DNA of 27,305 bases from JAFGPJ01 sp964439135 (GCA_964439135.1 CAYTNN010000036.1:1-27305), one strand, 5' to 3'. Numbered from the stretch's first letter, positions 16,997-25,135 are shown. Numbers and translations are program-made. Notes: generated by a model from the sequence alone, not told the origin.

Positions 16997-17761
16997 TTAA
17001 AACTCTTTCGAAAAACCGACACCGGCATACCATGTGTCGTTACTACCGTAAGCATTTGGCGAGCGAATCTCATCGCTCATCAGTGTTACGTAATTCACAC
17101 TCGGCGTGACGGTAAAGCCTGCAACCTCGAATGGAAAGGCCGCTGAAAGCACCAGGTCGTTCATCGCCGATTTGTCAGGACCCCAGTAAAAATCGTTGTA
17201 ACCGCCGCTGCCCCAACCAATGCCGGCACTAAGGTCCACTCCGATCCCAGTGTCCGGCCCCAGTTCAACTACGTTCTCAAAGCTGTGCCCGATACCAAAT
17301 GAGATATACGTACCGTCAGCTTCGTCCACATCGTGATAAACCGTCACAGATGGACTGGCTAAAACATCAAGACCAAAGCCCCAGTAAATCTCCCATGTGT
17401 CATCGCCGTCGCTAGCGGGAAAGTCATAGTAGATCACGCCGAGAGAATAGCTAAGAATATCGGCGCCTGGAAACTGCCCGGAGTAATCGAGAGCCAAGTC
17501 TACCTCACTGAATTCACCTTTATAGTAATTCTCATCCGTCAGGTCGAGATTTCCCCAAATTGATGCAGTAACATTCTTGTAGCCGACGCTGGCGCCAGGC
17601 TGCAGTACCCAATCGTCGACCAGGTTTTGTCCGCGCCAGACATACTTGCTGAATATATTAGCAGTTGCTCCGATACTAACTTCATCTTCAGCCTTCAACG
17701 CCCCATTGCTCATTAACGTCGCTAAACACATTACAACCAGCGTGCATTTGATCTGTCTCAT
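16997..17761 (-). CDS. TorF-like outer-membrane porin, first gene of the amtB3 operon
   Basis: This 254-residue protein has a signal peptide (about residues 1-24, ending ALKA before EDEV) and then alternating hydrophobic strands rich in Tyr, Trp and Gly, ending in Phe as outer-membrane barrels do. The opening strand VSIGATANIFSKYVWRGQ is characteristic of the family annotated as TorF or Gcw_chp putative porins. The ATG at 17761 has AGGAG upstream; a TTG at 17770 is too close to that site. It is followed after 27 bp by amtB3 and glnK3. I infer it helps ammonium, or a small nitrogen compound, cross the outer membrane. That substrate rests only on context. Confidence 0.8.
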   Translation of the reverse strand: MRQIKCTLVVMCLATLMSNGALKAEDEVSIGATANIFSKYVWRGQNLVDDWVLQPGASVGYKNVTASIWGNLDLTDENYYKGEFSEVDLALDYSGQFPGADILSYSLGVIYYDFPASDGDDTWEIYWGFGLDVLASPSVTVYHDVDEADGTYISFGIGHSFENVVELGPDTGIGVDLSAGIGWGSGGYNDFYWGPDKSAMNDLVLSAAFPFEVAGFTVTPSVNYVTLMSDEIRSPNAYGSNDTWYAGVGFSKEF

Positions 17762-17857
17762 CTCAATCAATCTCCTAAAAATATAATTTATCGATCAAAT
17801 CCTAATTACTTACACTTACTTAGACTTACCAAACAGCAAATCCTATCTTGGTATATA

Positions 17858-17872
17858 ACAATTGCTGTGCCA
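17858..17872 (-). promoter_or_regulatory. Sigma54-like promoter of the porin-amtB3-glnK3 operon
   Basis: The minus strand reads TGGCACAGCAATTGT. The -24 box matches the RpoN consensus exactly; the -12 box has TTGT instead of TTGC. Transcription would start near 17846, about 85 nt before the gene. The mismatch makes it weaker than the other two, but the palindrome spacing is the same. Confidence 0.6.
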
Positions 17873-17960
17873 CAACAGATATATTTTTTGAGAAATCCCG
17901 TAAGTACTTTATAGAAAGAGGGATAGGGTGATGTGTGCTAATGGAGCCGGACTGGTAGAA

Positions 17961-17978
17961 ACCTACAATATTGTAGGT
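17961..17978. promoter_or_regulatory. Upstream activator palindrome of the porin operon, proximal site
   Basis: A perfect 18-bp palindrome with half-site ACCTACAAT; its core is TACA-ATAT-TGTA. The centre (17969.5) lies 111.5 bp upstream of the -12 position at 17858, the same distance as at amtB2. Confidence 0.7.
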
Positions 17979-17991
17979 ACATCCAAATATG

Positions 17992-18007
17992 CCTACAATA
18001 ATGTATG
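17992..18007. promoter_or_regulatory. Upstream activator palindrome of the porin operon, distal site
   Basis: CCTACA and TGTATG flank ATAA, a near match to the proximal site with its centre exactly 30 bp further upstream, about three helical turns. It ends 12 bp from the stop codon of the regulator gene. Confidence 0.55.
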
Positions 18008-18018
18008 TTACTTGCTTT

Positions 18019-19362
18019 TCAGATGTATTTTGGATGGATGTTGTATTTCTTGATTTTATAGCCTAAAACGCGTTCGCTTATTGCCAGCTCTCTTGCGGTT
18101 TTTCGCTGTTGGCCGTCGAATTTCTTAAGAGCGTCGACTATAAGCTCCCTTTCCTTGTTTTCGATTATCTCGTTCAGGGAACGCTTGGCCACAGATTCAT
18201 CCTTCTTTATCATTTGAAGCGAAGGCGGCAGATGCTCGGAGCGAATAACATCGTCATTACANNNNNNNNNNNNNNNNNNNNNNNNNNNNNNNNNNNNNNN
18301 NNNNNNNNNNNNNNNNNNNNNNNNNNNNNNNNNNNNNNNNNNNNNNNNNNNNNNNNNNNNNATTCTGACATTTGTTTTTATCGTCTCCAGGCCGCCTACC
18401 CTCTCGAACTCCTTAAACTGGATGACTCGCAACAGCTTGACCTGCAGATTCAGCGAGAAATCGCCGATCTCGTCGAGAAATAAAGTGCCGCCGTGCGCTC
18501 TTTCGAACCTGCCCAGCTTTCTTTCTGAGGCCCCGGTAAAAGCCCCCTTTTCATGCCCGAAAAGCTCGCTTTCCAGCAAAGTATCAGGCAGAGCGGTACA
18601 ATTTACCTTCACAAACGGCTTATCCGCACGGAGGCTGTTGTAATGAATCGCGTGCGCAACAAGGTCCTTGCCTGTCCCGCTTTCACCACGAAGAAGAACC
18701 GTTGCGTTGCTGTTGGATACCTGCTCGATAAGCCGGTAAACCTCTTTCATCGCGTTACTTGTACCGACCATGTTGTGTATATTGAAGTGGTTTTTCAGCT
18801 CCCGGCGCAGGCGCGCATTTTCTTCGCTTAGTTGCCTGCGGTTGGATTTAACAAGCTTGTTCAGCTTGACAGCCTGGGCCACCATCGTGGCGACGACGTT
18901 AAGCAGCCTGACATTGGCATCAAATTCGTTTTTCGGATCGGCCTGCTTATCGACACTCATCGCGCCAATCGTGTTGCCCTCCAGCTTGATCGGAACGCAA
19001 AAAAAAGCAATCTGCTTGCCCTTCTCTTCCTTTCGTGACCTCGTTTTATGCAGGAAACGCGGATCTTTGGAGATGTCCGGCACGATAATTTCCTTGCCGC
19101 TCTGGACGACGAGCCCCGTAATGCCTTCCCCAACCTTATAGCTTGCCATGTTCTGCGATTTCTTGCTTATACCATGAGCCAACCTGACATTTATCGTCTC
19201 AGTATCCGGATCAAGCAGAGTAATCGTTCCCCGCCTGAGCTTAAGGTGAGTATCGAATGACTTCAAAATTGACATCAACGTCTCTTCGAGGTCAAGCGAC
19301 TCGGCCAGGGCCTTTGATATATCGCTTAAGAGCTCTACTTCTTTCGCAAGTCTCGCTTTCAT
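18019..19362 (-). CDS. NifA-type sigma54-dependent activator (GAF-AAA+-Fis), interrupted by an assembly gap
   Basis: ATG 19362 (AAAGG upstream) is preferred to 19398. The N-terminal GAF domain (about residues 8-175) resembles the sensor of NifA and carries no phospho-receiver domain. The AAA+ domain shows Walker A GESGTGKD, the sigma54-contact motif GAFTGA and Walker B LFLDEIGDF. The C-terminal Fis-type helix-turn-helix (KTARELAISERVLGYKIKKY) closes the protein. The 100 N at 18262-18361 remove the sensor I, arginine-finger and sensor II part; related proteins need about 90 residues there, not 33, so the N run is probably a placeholder and the frame continuity across it is chance. No nif genes are in the window. 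Its position beside three sigma54-type amt promoters makes it the obvious candidate activator. Confidence 0.88.
   Translation of the reverse strand: MKARLAKEVELLSDISKALAESLDLEETLMSILKSFDTHLKLRRGTITLLDPDTETINVRLAHGISKKSQNMASYKVGEGITGLVVQSGKEIIVPDISKDPRFLHKTRSRKEEKGKQIAFFCVPIKLEGNTIGAMSVDKQADPKNEFDANVRLLNVVATMVAQAVKLNKLVKSNRRQLSEENARLRRELKNHFNIHNMVGTSNAMKEVYRLIEQVSNSNATVLLRGESGTGKDLVAHAIHYNSLRADKPFVKVNCTALPDTLLESELFGHEKGAFTGASERKLGRFERAHGGTLFLDEIGDFSLNLQVKLLRVIQFKEFERVGGLETIKTNVRXXXXXXXXXXXXXXXXXXXXXXXXXXXXXXXXXXCNDDVIRSEHLPPSLQMIKKDESVAKRSLNEIIENKERELIVDALKKFDGQQRKTARELAISERVLGYKIKKYNIHPKYI
18262..18361. other. Assembly gap (100 N)
   Basis: A run of exactly 100 undetermined bases inside the AAA+ domain of the regulator. 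The round number suggests a fixed-size scaffold gap. Comparison with the usual AAA+ layout suggests roughly 270-290 bp are actually missing. Confidence 0.9.
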
Positions 19363-19430
19363 AACTAACCTTTCGTTAAGAATACATGATAACGGCAAAG
19401 TAACAAAATTGTAGACTCATTGCAAGAAAA

Positions 19431-19442
19431 TACAATTATGTC
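19431..19442. promoter_or_regulatory. Weak activator-type site upstream of the regulator gene
   Basis: TACA-ATTA-TGTC lies about 70 bp before the regulator ATG, and a further TTGTAGA half-site lies at 19409-19415. It matches the TACA-N4-TGTA core with one mismatch and without the longer arms of the amt sites. If real, it points to self-regulation. The rest of 19363-19546 shows nothing else. Confidence 0.3.
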
Positions 19443-19546
19443 TTTATAAAACAGAGTTGTGAGCGTGAGGGAGAGATACGGTAAATGCCCGCGGCTGCTT
19501 GTTTATGCTATCATGAAAGCGTTTTTGGTGTGGATGGTTCTGTTGT

Positions 19547-21274
19547 TTAGCGACGAACCGGCAGCATTTTAAACGCATCTTCGCCGCCGTTTATCAGATG
19601 AACCAGCGGCTGTGGCCTGTCAACACCTTCGATAAACTTAGGCCGGGCCGACCAGGGCGTAACGCTCAGCACCCCGGTCAAATCCATCCAGTGTTGCAGC
19701 CGAGCCACCGGCAGATCCCATGTCATGTGGAGATGATTGGCCGGCGGATATTGCTTGTACTCGACCATGCTCGCATATTTCGGTACGACAAAGGTGTGCG
19801 GCCATAAAGTTGTCGTCAGTTCACACATCGCCTTGGCGAGTTGTGCCGGCACTTCGGTGGTGTGCGCTTCGTCCCAGATCATACTGAACAGTCCGGTCGG
19901 GTTGCTGTAAGCGCATCGGGCGGCGATACCTTCGATTCCCACAGGTGTCATGAACGTAACCGAATTGCCGCCGCCGGGGAAGTAGTCAGCGTCGGCCACA
20001 GGCATTTGAACACTATCCATAATCTTTTTGATGGATGCTCCGGGATTTTGTGCCCAATCGAATGCCGCACTGCCGGAGTTGTCACCGTCTACGAGGCCCT
20101 TATTGAACCAGTCGGCCTTCTTATCCAGCGATTTGACTCCGATTTTCTTAGCTAATTCTTTGATCTCCCACGCTTCCCAGACCTTTCTAAAGTCCATGAA
20201 CAAAGGTGGATTTCCGCCGGATAGGTATGTCATGAACAGCATCGTTAACAGTCCCTGCACGTCGGCTTCGGTAGCGTACGGCAGGGGGGCTTTTCGCCCG
20301 TTGTGGTCGAAAGTCGAGTTGAACAGGCTCTCCATTACATCGGCGACCGGCAGGGGGATGCCCCGCATATCGCTACCCCATTCCAACTGGCTCATGAAAC
20401 CGCCGCCGACGGCATTCAAATCCGCCATCAGGTCTCGCACGATAAGATACATCGCCAGTGACTGGTTGAACCGTTCGCTATCGGCCTCATCGCGGAGTTC
20501 CAGACGCTTGCCGACGTGCCTGTTGATCCAACCTCGTAAGTCCTTGAGTTCCTTTTCGTTATACGCTTTTTTCTTTAGCATGTCGGCCAGGAGCTTCATA
20601 TCCATGCGAGTGATTTCCAGGCCGAACGTATTTCTCGTCGGGATAATATGTGCAAGGGCGGTTTCCATTCCCATCGAGTCATGGCCAAGCACAACGACCC
20701 TGCGACCACGCAGGGCGACTGTAGTGACAGCGGCATAGCACCAGTCGATGAGATTCTTTGCCGTCTGGTCGGTCATCTTCGGATTGTCACCTGTATCGGG
20801 CCACGTTCCGACGTTAAGAGCGGACATTCGACCGTACTGAGCAAGAGCGCCATTGAGCGCATGAGCATAAACCACGCCGGGCTTCGGGCCGCTGTTGCCG
20901 CAGGTGATATTGATCGGAGTGTTAAGTGGGAATTGCTGGAGCAGCGAAATAGCAGTAAGCTGCGGAAACGCCCACGTATCCGGCACGCAAACCAGAATAT
21001 CAACGCCTGCCTTGCGAAACTGCTGTGCGACAATATCGGCCTGCGCCTCGCCGTCAACTAAAACGGTTGAATAAACAACAGGCACCGGCGTCGTATCCGG
21101 CAAAACCACCGACCCACTTATGACATCAGCCGCCATTTTCGCAATATTCTGACAGCGATTCCGGCTCGCCTCGTCGATCCGAGGATCGCTCGTAGCAAAA
21201 ATCCCAATCACCGGAACCTTCGGCGTTGCCTTCCTTATATTCGGCAGATGTTTCGCTTCAACTCTCTGAGCCAT
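19547..21274 (-). CDS. fucI: L-fucose isomerase-family protein
   Basis: This 575-residue protein (FucI of E. coli has 591) belongs to the L-fucose/L-arabinose isomerase fold and would convert L-fucose to L-fuculose or D-arabinose to D-ribulose in the cytoplasm, using a divalent metal. The metal and catalytic residues align: Glu336 in YATEADVQG, Asp361 in LFMDFRKVW and His514 in PPANHLH. Overall similarity to E. coli FucI is modest, so the sugar is uncertain. AAGGAG lies 8 bp before the ATG. It follows the E2 gene by 38 bp and probably shares its transcript. No other fucose gene is in view, and no terminator is evident downstream. Confidence 0.85.
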   Translation of the reverse strand: MAQRVEAKHLPNIRKATPKVPVIGIFATSDPRIDEASRNRCQNIAKMAADVISGSVVLPDTTPVPVVYSTVLVDGEAQADIVAQQFRKAGVDILVCVPDTWAFPQLTAISLLQQFPLNTPINITCGNSGPKPGVVYAHALNGALAQYGRMSALNVGTWPDTGDNPKMTDQTAKNLIDWCYAAVTTVALRGRRVVVLGHDSMGMETALAHIIPTRNTFGLEITRMDMKLLADMLKKKAYNEKELKDLRGWINRHVGKRLELRDEADSERFNQSLAMYLIVRDLMADLNAVGGGFMSQLEWGSDMRGIPLPVADVMESLFNSTFDHNGRKAPLPYATEADVQGLLTMLFMTYLSGGNPPLFMDFRKVWEAWEIKELAKKIGVKSLDKKADWFNKGLVDGDNSGSAAFDWAQNPGASIKKIMDSVQMPVADADYFPGGGNSVTFMTPVGIEGIAARCAYSNPTGLFSMIWDEAHTTEVPAQLAKAMCELTTTLWPHTFVVPKYASMVEYKQYPPANHLHMTWDLPVARLQHWMDLTGVLSVTPWSARPKFIEGVDRPQPLVHLINGGEDAFKMLPVRR

Positions 21275-21312
21275 TTCAAACGCTCCTTCCCACCTTCTAC
21301 AAAGTTCAGCAT

Positions 21313-22539
21313 TCAGGACTTAAGACCAAACGTGGATGTGTCTTCCAGCATTTTTTTAACGAAGTCGAGGAACTGGGCGGCGTAGGCTCCGTTGGCGACT
21401 TTGTGGTCCACTGAGATGGTCATGTTCATCAGCTTGCGGACCATGATGTTGCCGTTGTCGGGTACGCAGGTGTCGACTATCTGGCCGATGCCTAATATGC
21501 TGCACTGGCCGGGGACGACGATCGGGATGAAATTATCGATCCCGAACGCGCCGAGATTACTGACGGTAATGCAGCCGCCTTCGACATCTGTCGGAGCCAA
21601 TTTATTGTTGCGTGCCCTTTCGATCAGGGCCTGGCTGTCAAGTGCGATCTGCCGGACGTCCTTTTTATTGACGTCCTTGACAATCGGTGCGACCAGGCCG
21701 TCCGGGACGGATATCGCAAGACCGATGCCGATTGCCTCTGCCAGCCGGATTTCTTCACCGGCGAGCTGGCCGGTCATGATCGGATATTTTTCCAGCCCCG
21801 TTGCTACCGCCTTCAGGAGAAAATCGTTGTAAGAGAGCTTCACGTCGCTGGTTTCATTGAGTTTGGTTCGCAGATCGACCAGGTCGGTGACATCCGCTTT
21901 CACGGTCAGGTAGAAGCATGGGATTTCCTGCTTGGATTTGAGCATTTTTTCGGCTGTGATTCTTTGCAGCCGGTTAACCGGTATTCTCTGGCCTGCTTTG
22001 GCCTCTGCGGCGGGAGCTGCCGGGACGGTGGCCGCGGCTGGTTTTGCCGAAGCCGCTTTTTGGACGTCCTGTTCGGTAATCTTACCGGCTGGGCCCGTGC
22101 CGGTTACTGTCGCCAAATCCACACTGAGATCCGCGGCAAGTTTCTTCGCCCTCGGTGAGGCCATGATTCTGCCTGCCGGCTTGGCCGGCTCGGCTTTGGC
22201 TGGTTCGACGGCGGGAGTTGCTTCGGCTGCAGGCGCGGCTTCAGGCGTTGCTGGTGCGGCGCCCGTTAGCGAATCGACAAAGCTCTGCGGCACATCTTCA
22301 TCCCTGGCACCGAGGACTAAAACCGGCGCCCCGACGGGCAGCGTCTCGTCGACCTTGGCAAGAACGTACTTAACGAAACCTTCGGCGGGCGATTCCATTT
22401 CAAGTGTCGCCTTGTCCGTTTCTATCTCGAAAATTACATCGCCTTTTTTGACCTCATCACCGACGTTGACCAGGCAATTGACAACGGTTCCTTCTTCCAT
22501 TGTTTGCCCGAGCTGCGGTAATCTTACTTCTTTTGCCAT
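21313..22539 (-). CDS. pdhC: Dihydrolipoamide acyltransferase (E2) of a pyruvate or acetoin dehydrogenase
   Basis: This 408-residue E2 carries acyl groups from E1 to CoA. It has one lipoyl domain (residues 1-80, lipoyl Lys43 in ETDKATLE), an Ala/Pro-rich linker (about 90-125), a peripheral-subunit-binding domain (about 127-163: ASPRAKKLAADL to GTGPAGKITEQDV), a second Ala/Pro linker and the catalytic domain (about 185-408). The catalytic motif is DHKVANG (378-384): His379 is kept, but the usual Asp of DHRxxDG is Asn383. GAGGA is spaced 8 bp from the ATG. It lies 63 bp after the fused E1 gene. E3 is not in the window. Confidence 0.93.
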   Translation of the reverse strand: MAKEVRLPQLGQTMEEGTVVNCLVNVGDEVKKGDVIFEIETDKATLEMESPAEGFVKYVLAKVDETLPVGAPVLVLGARDEDVPQSFVDSLTGAAPATPEAAPAAEATPAVEPAKAEPAKPAGRIMASPRAKKLAADLSVDLATVTGTGPAGKITEQDVQKAASAKPAAATVPAAPAAEAKAGQRIPVNRLQRITAEKMLKSKQEIPCFYLTVKADVTDLVDLRTKLNETSDVKLSYNDFLLKAVATGLEKYPIMTGQLAGEEIRLAEAIGIGLAISVPDGLVAPIVKDVNKKDVRQIALDSQALIERARNNKLAPTDVEGGCITVSNLGAFGIDNFIPIVVPGQCSILGIGQIVDTCVPDNGNIMVRKLMNMTISVDHKVANGAYAAQFLDFVKKMLEDTSTFGLKS

Positions 22540-22602
22540 TTATGAAATCCTCAATTTGTTTTGTATTGCTTATATCGTATTGCGTAGTCCGGTGGCTAAA
22601 TA

Positions 22603-24843
22603 TTAACGAGTTTTTTTTACGGCGTCTGCGATTGTCTCGACGCTTGGGATGCTCGCCAGCTCCAGCGGTTCGCTCATTGGCGGCGGCACATCGGCTGCCG
22701 CGAGATTTACCGGGGCCGCATCGAGATAATCGAAGCCGTGCGAGCCGTCGCTAAATTCGTATTCCATGAACTGCCCGGTGATTTCTCTGCCGGCGCCGCA
22801 GGTGCAGAAACCTTCGCTGACCGTAATCAGCCGGCCTGTCTTGCGGACCGATTCGGCGACCGTATCGATGTCCATCGGCTTGAGTGTTCGCAGGTCGATG
22901 ACCTCGGCGTCGATGCCATGCTGCTCGGCGAGGATTTTAGCGGCCTCCAGTGACCACATTGCCATTCTACTATAACTGACTATAGTCGCATCGTTGCCGG
23001 GTTTCTTGATATCCGCCACGCCCAGCGGGATAATGTAATCACCTTCCGGCACAGCGCCCAATTGGCCGTATGTCGCTTTATGCTCGATAAAGACGACCGG
23101 ATTGTCGCTGCGGATAGCGGCTTTGAGCAGGCCCTTCGCATCGTAAGGTGTCGAGGGCATTACGACGTACAGTCCCGGCGTGTGCATAAGCCAGGCTTCG
23201 AGCGATTCGGAATGGTGGGCGGCGATACATCTGCCGACACCGCCTTCGGTTCGCAGAACCATCGGCACTTTCGCCTTGCCGCCGAACATATATCGGTTAT
23301 AAGCGCCGACGTGGACGAGCTGGTCCATCGCGATTGTCACGAAGTCGACGTACATAATCTCCGCTACCGGCCTCATCCCGCGAAGTGCCGCGCCGACCGC
23401 AGCTCCGGTAATTGCCGCCTCGGAGATCGCCGTATCGACAACTCTATCTGTGCCGAATTCGGCCAGCAGGCCGCGAGTCGCCTGATAGGCTCCGCCGTAG
23501 AGGCCAACATCTTCGCCCATGACGATAACATTTTTGTCCCGTCGAAGCTCCTCGGCCTGAGCGGCCGAGACGGCCTGGCCGATAGTCACAACATCCATGC
23601 CGAACTTCGACTTGATTTCGCTGCTTGCTTCTTCTGTTGCCGCTTTTTTAGTTTTGGCTGTAGACGAGGCAAGCGCCGCCTTGAAGGCAGCCGTTGCTTG
23701 CATAACTTTCGCCGATGTAGTCTTGTCGGAGGCAATTAATTCCGCCGGGTAAGTTTCATCGACGTAGACATCCTTTGTCAAATCGGCGGTGTTGGGCCAG
23801 GGGCTGTCCAGGCCGAACTGCGTCGCCGCTTCGATAGCTTCAAAGGCCTTGTTCTTAATTTCATCCAACTGTTCCTGCGTGCATAGCTTCTCGCCGAGAA
23901 GTTTCTCACTCAGAACGGTAATCGGATCGCGCTGGTGCCAGGCCTTTTCCTCGGCCTTGGTTCGGTAAGCGCGGGGGTCGCTGCGACTGTGCCCATACCA
24001 GCGGTAGGTCTTGGCCTCGATAATCGTCATCTGAGTGTCTTTTCTTGCTTTTTCAACTGCAGCTCGGACAGCAAGAAAGACAGCAACGGTATCCTGGCCG
24101 TCAATAATCATCGCCGGTAAGTCATAGGAAGCCGCTCTTTGGGCGATGTCCTCGATATTGCTCGCGCGGACCGCCCCTTCGATTTCGCTGCCGGAGAATG
24201 GCACGCTCATTCCGTAAAGATTATTCTCGATAATTGCCACAAGCGGCACGGCAAGTGTTGAGGCCATATTCATCGCTTCATGAAAACTGCCGGTATTGGT
24301 GGAGCCGTCGCCGAAGAAAGATAGAACGACTTTACCTGTTTTTTTGTATTTTTCAGCCATTGCGGCGCCGACAGCCGGGGCCTGATTGCCGCCGACGATG
24401 CCGGTCGAACCGAGATTGTTGCATTTATCGACGTCGGCGATGTGCATCGAGCCGCCTCTGCCTTTGCAGTAGCCGGTTTCTTTGCCCATCAGCTCGGCCA
24501 TCATCTGGTTCCAGTGGTTCTGTCGCTGCTCTTCGCTGTCTGCGTATTTGTTGCCGATCGCTCCGCAGTGGCCGTGGCCTCGGTGGGTCGAGCCAATCAC
24601 ATCCCCCCGCTCAATCGCGGCGATGGCACCGACGGCTACCGCTTCCTCGCCGGCGTAAAGATGTGAAGCGCCTTTGATAATATTCTGGCCCAAAAGATCG
24701 AACACCTTCTCCTCGAAAAAACGAATCTCGTGAATCGTCCGAAGCCAGTCGGTTACATCATCAAGGCCAACAATCCCATCTTTAATTAGGTCTTTGACCT
24801 TTGGGGCCGGTTTCTTTCGAGTATCATCAATAGCAAAACCCAT
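22603..24843 (-). CDS. Fused alpha/beta E1 subunit of a pyruvate or acetoin dehydrogenase
   Basis: One 746-residue chain contains both halves of a heteromeric thiamine-diphosphate E1 that decarboxylates a 2-oxo acid. The alpha part (about 15-345) has the ThDP motif GDG (178-180), 26 residues, then NN (207-208), and the RGHGH loop. An Ala/Lys-rich linker (about 370-412) joins it to the beta part (about 416-746), which opens VVTIGQAVSAAQAEELRRD and has GEDVGLYGGAY. ATG 24843 is chosen for its AGGAG 9 bp upstream; a start at 24909 would add 22 residues overlapping the promoter leader. Fused alpha/beta E1 proteins are known in planctomycetes. Pyruvate and acetoin enzymes cannot be separated from sequence alone. 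Confidence 0.92.
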   Translation of the reverse strand: MGFAIDDTRKKPAPKVKDLIKDGIVGLDDVTDWLRTIHEIRFFEEKVFDLLGQNIIKGASHLYAGEEAVAVGAIAAIERGDVIGSTHRGHGHCGAIGNKYADSEEQRQNHWNQMMAELMGKETGYCKGRGGSMHIADVDKCNNLGSTGIVGGNQAPAVGAAMAEKYKKTGKVVLSFFGDGSTNTGSFHEAMNMASTLAVPLVAIIENNLYGMSVPFSGSEIEGAVRASNIEDIAQRAASYDLPAMIIDGQDTVAVFLAVRAAVEKARKDTQMTIIEAKTYRWYGHSRSDPRAYRTKAEEKAWHQRDPITVLSEKLLGEKLCTQEQLDEIKNKAFEAIEAATQFGLDSPWPNTADLTKDVYVDETYPAELIASDKTTSAKVMQATAAFKAALASSTAKTKKAATEEASSEIKSKFGMDVVTIGQAVSAAQAEELRRDKNVIVMGEDVGLYGGAYQATRGLLAEFGTDRVVDTAISEAAITGAAVGAALRGMRPVAEIMYVDFVTIAMDQLVHVGAYNRYMFGGKAKVPMVLRTEGGVGRCIAAHHSESLEAWLMHTPGLYVVMPSTPYDAKGLLKAAIRSDNPVVFIEHKATYGQLGAVPEGDYIIPLGVADIKKPGNDATIVSYSRMAMWSLEAAKILAEQHGIDAEVIDLRTLKPMDIDTVAESVRKTGRLITVSEGFCTCGAGREITGQFMEYEFSDGSHGFDYLDAAPVNLAAADVPPPMSEPLELASIPSVETIADAVKKTR

Positions 24844-24920
24844 TCTTCGAATCTCCTGTAAAATCAATTTTCGAGGGCAAAAATCCCGGAATTGCCCCGC
24901 CAACAGCATTAAAAAACGAT

Positions 24921-24950
24921 ATTATAGCACATCATATCTCGGAAAAGCAA
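24921..24950 (-). promoter_or_regulatory. Sigma70-type promoter of the E1-E2-fucI unit
   Basis: On the minus strand TTGCTT (24950-24945) is followed after 18 bp by TATAAT (24926-24921), preceded by TGC as in extended -10 promoters. Transcription would start near 24914, giving a leader of about 70 nt. The rest of the divergent region to 25135 contains a small CAAGC/GCTTG inverted repeat near 25002-25017 and nothing else recognised. Confidence 0.6.
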
Positions 24951-25135
24951 CTATAGGATTCACATTTTGCTTCTTTTTTACAGAACCGGAGGTTGCAGAG
25001 CAAGCGTTGTTGCTTGATAACCGGCTATTACGCTCGTACAATTACCAGCCAGTCACTACTCGCCGTCTGGCCAAAGCGACCAGCTAATAAGCTGCCTGGA
25101 GAATATTGGCCTGAATAGTATGAAGGATTTTACTT

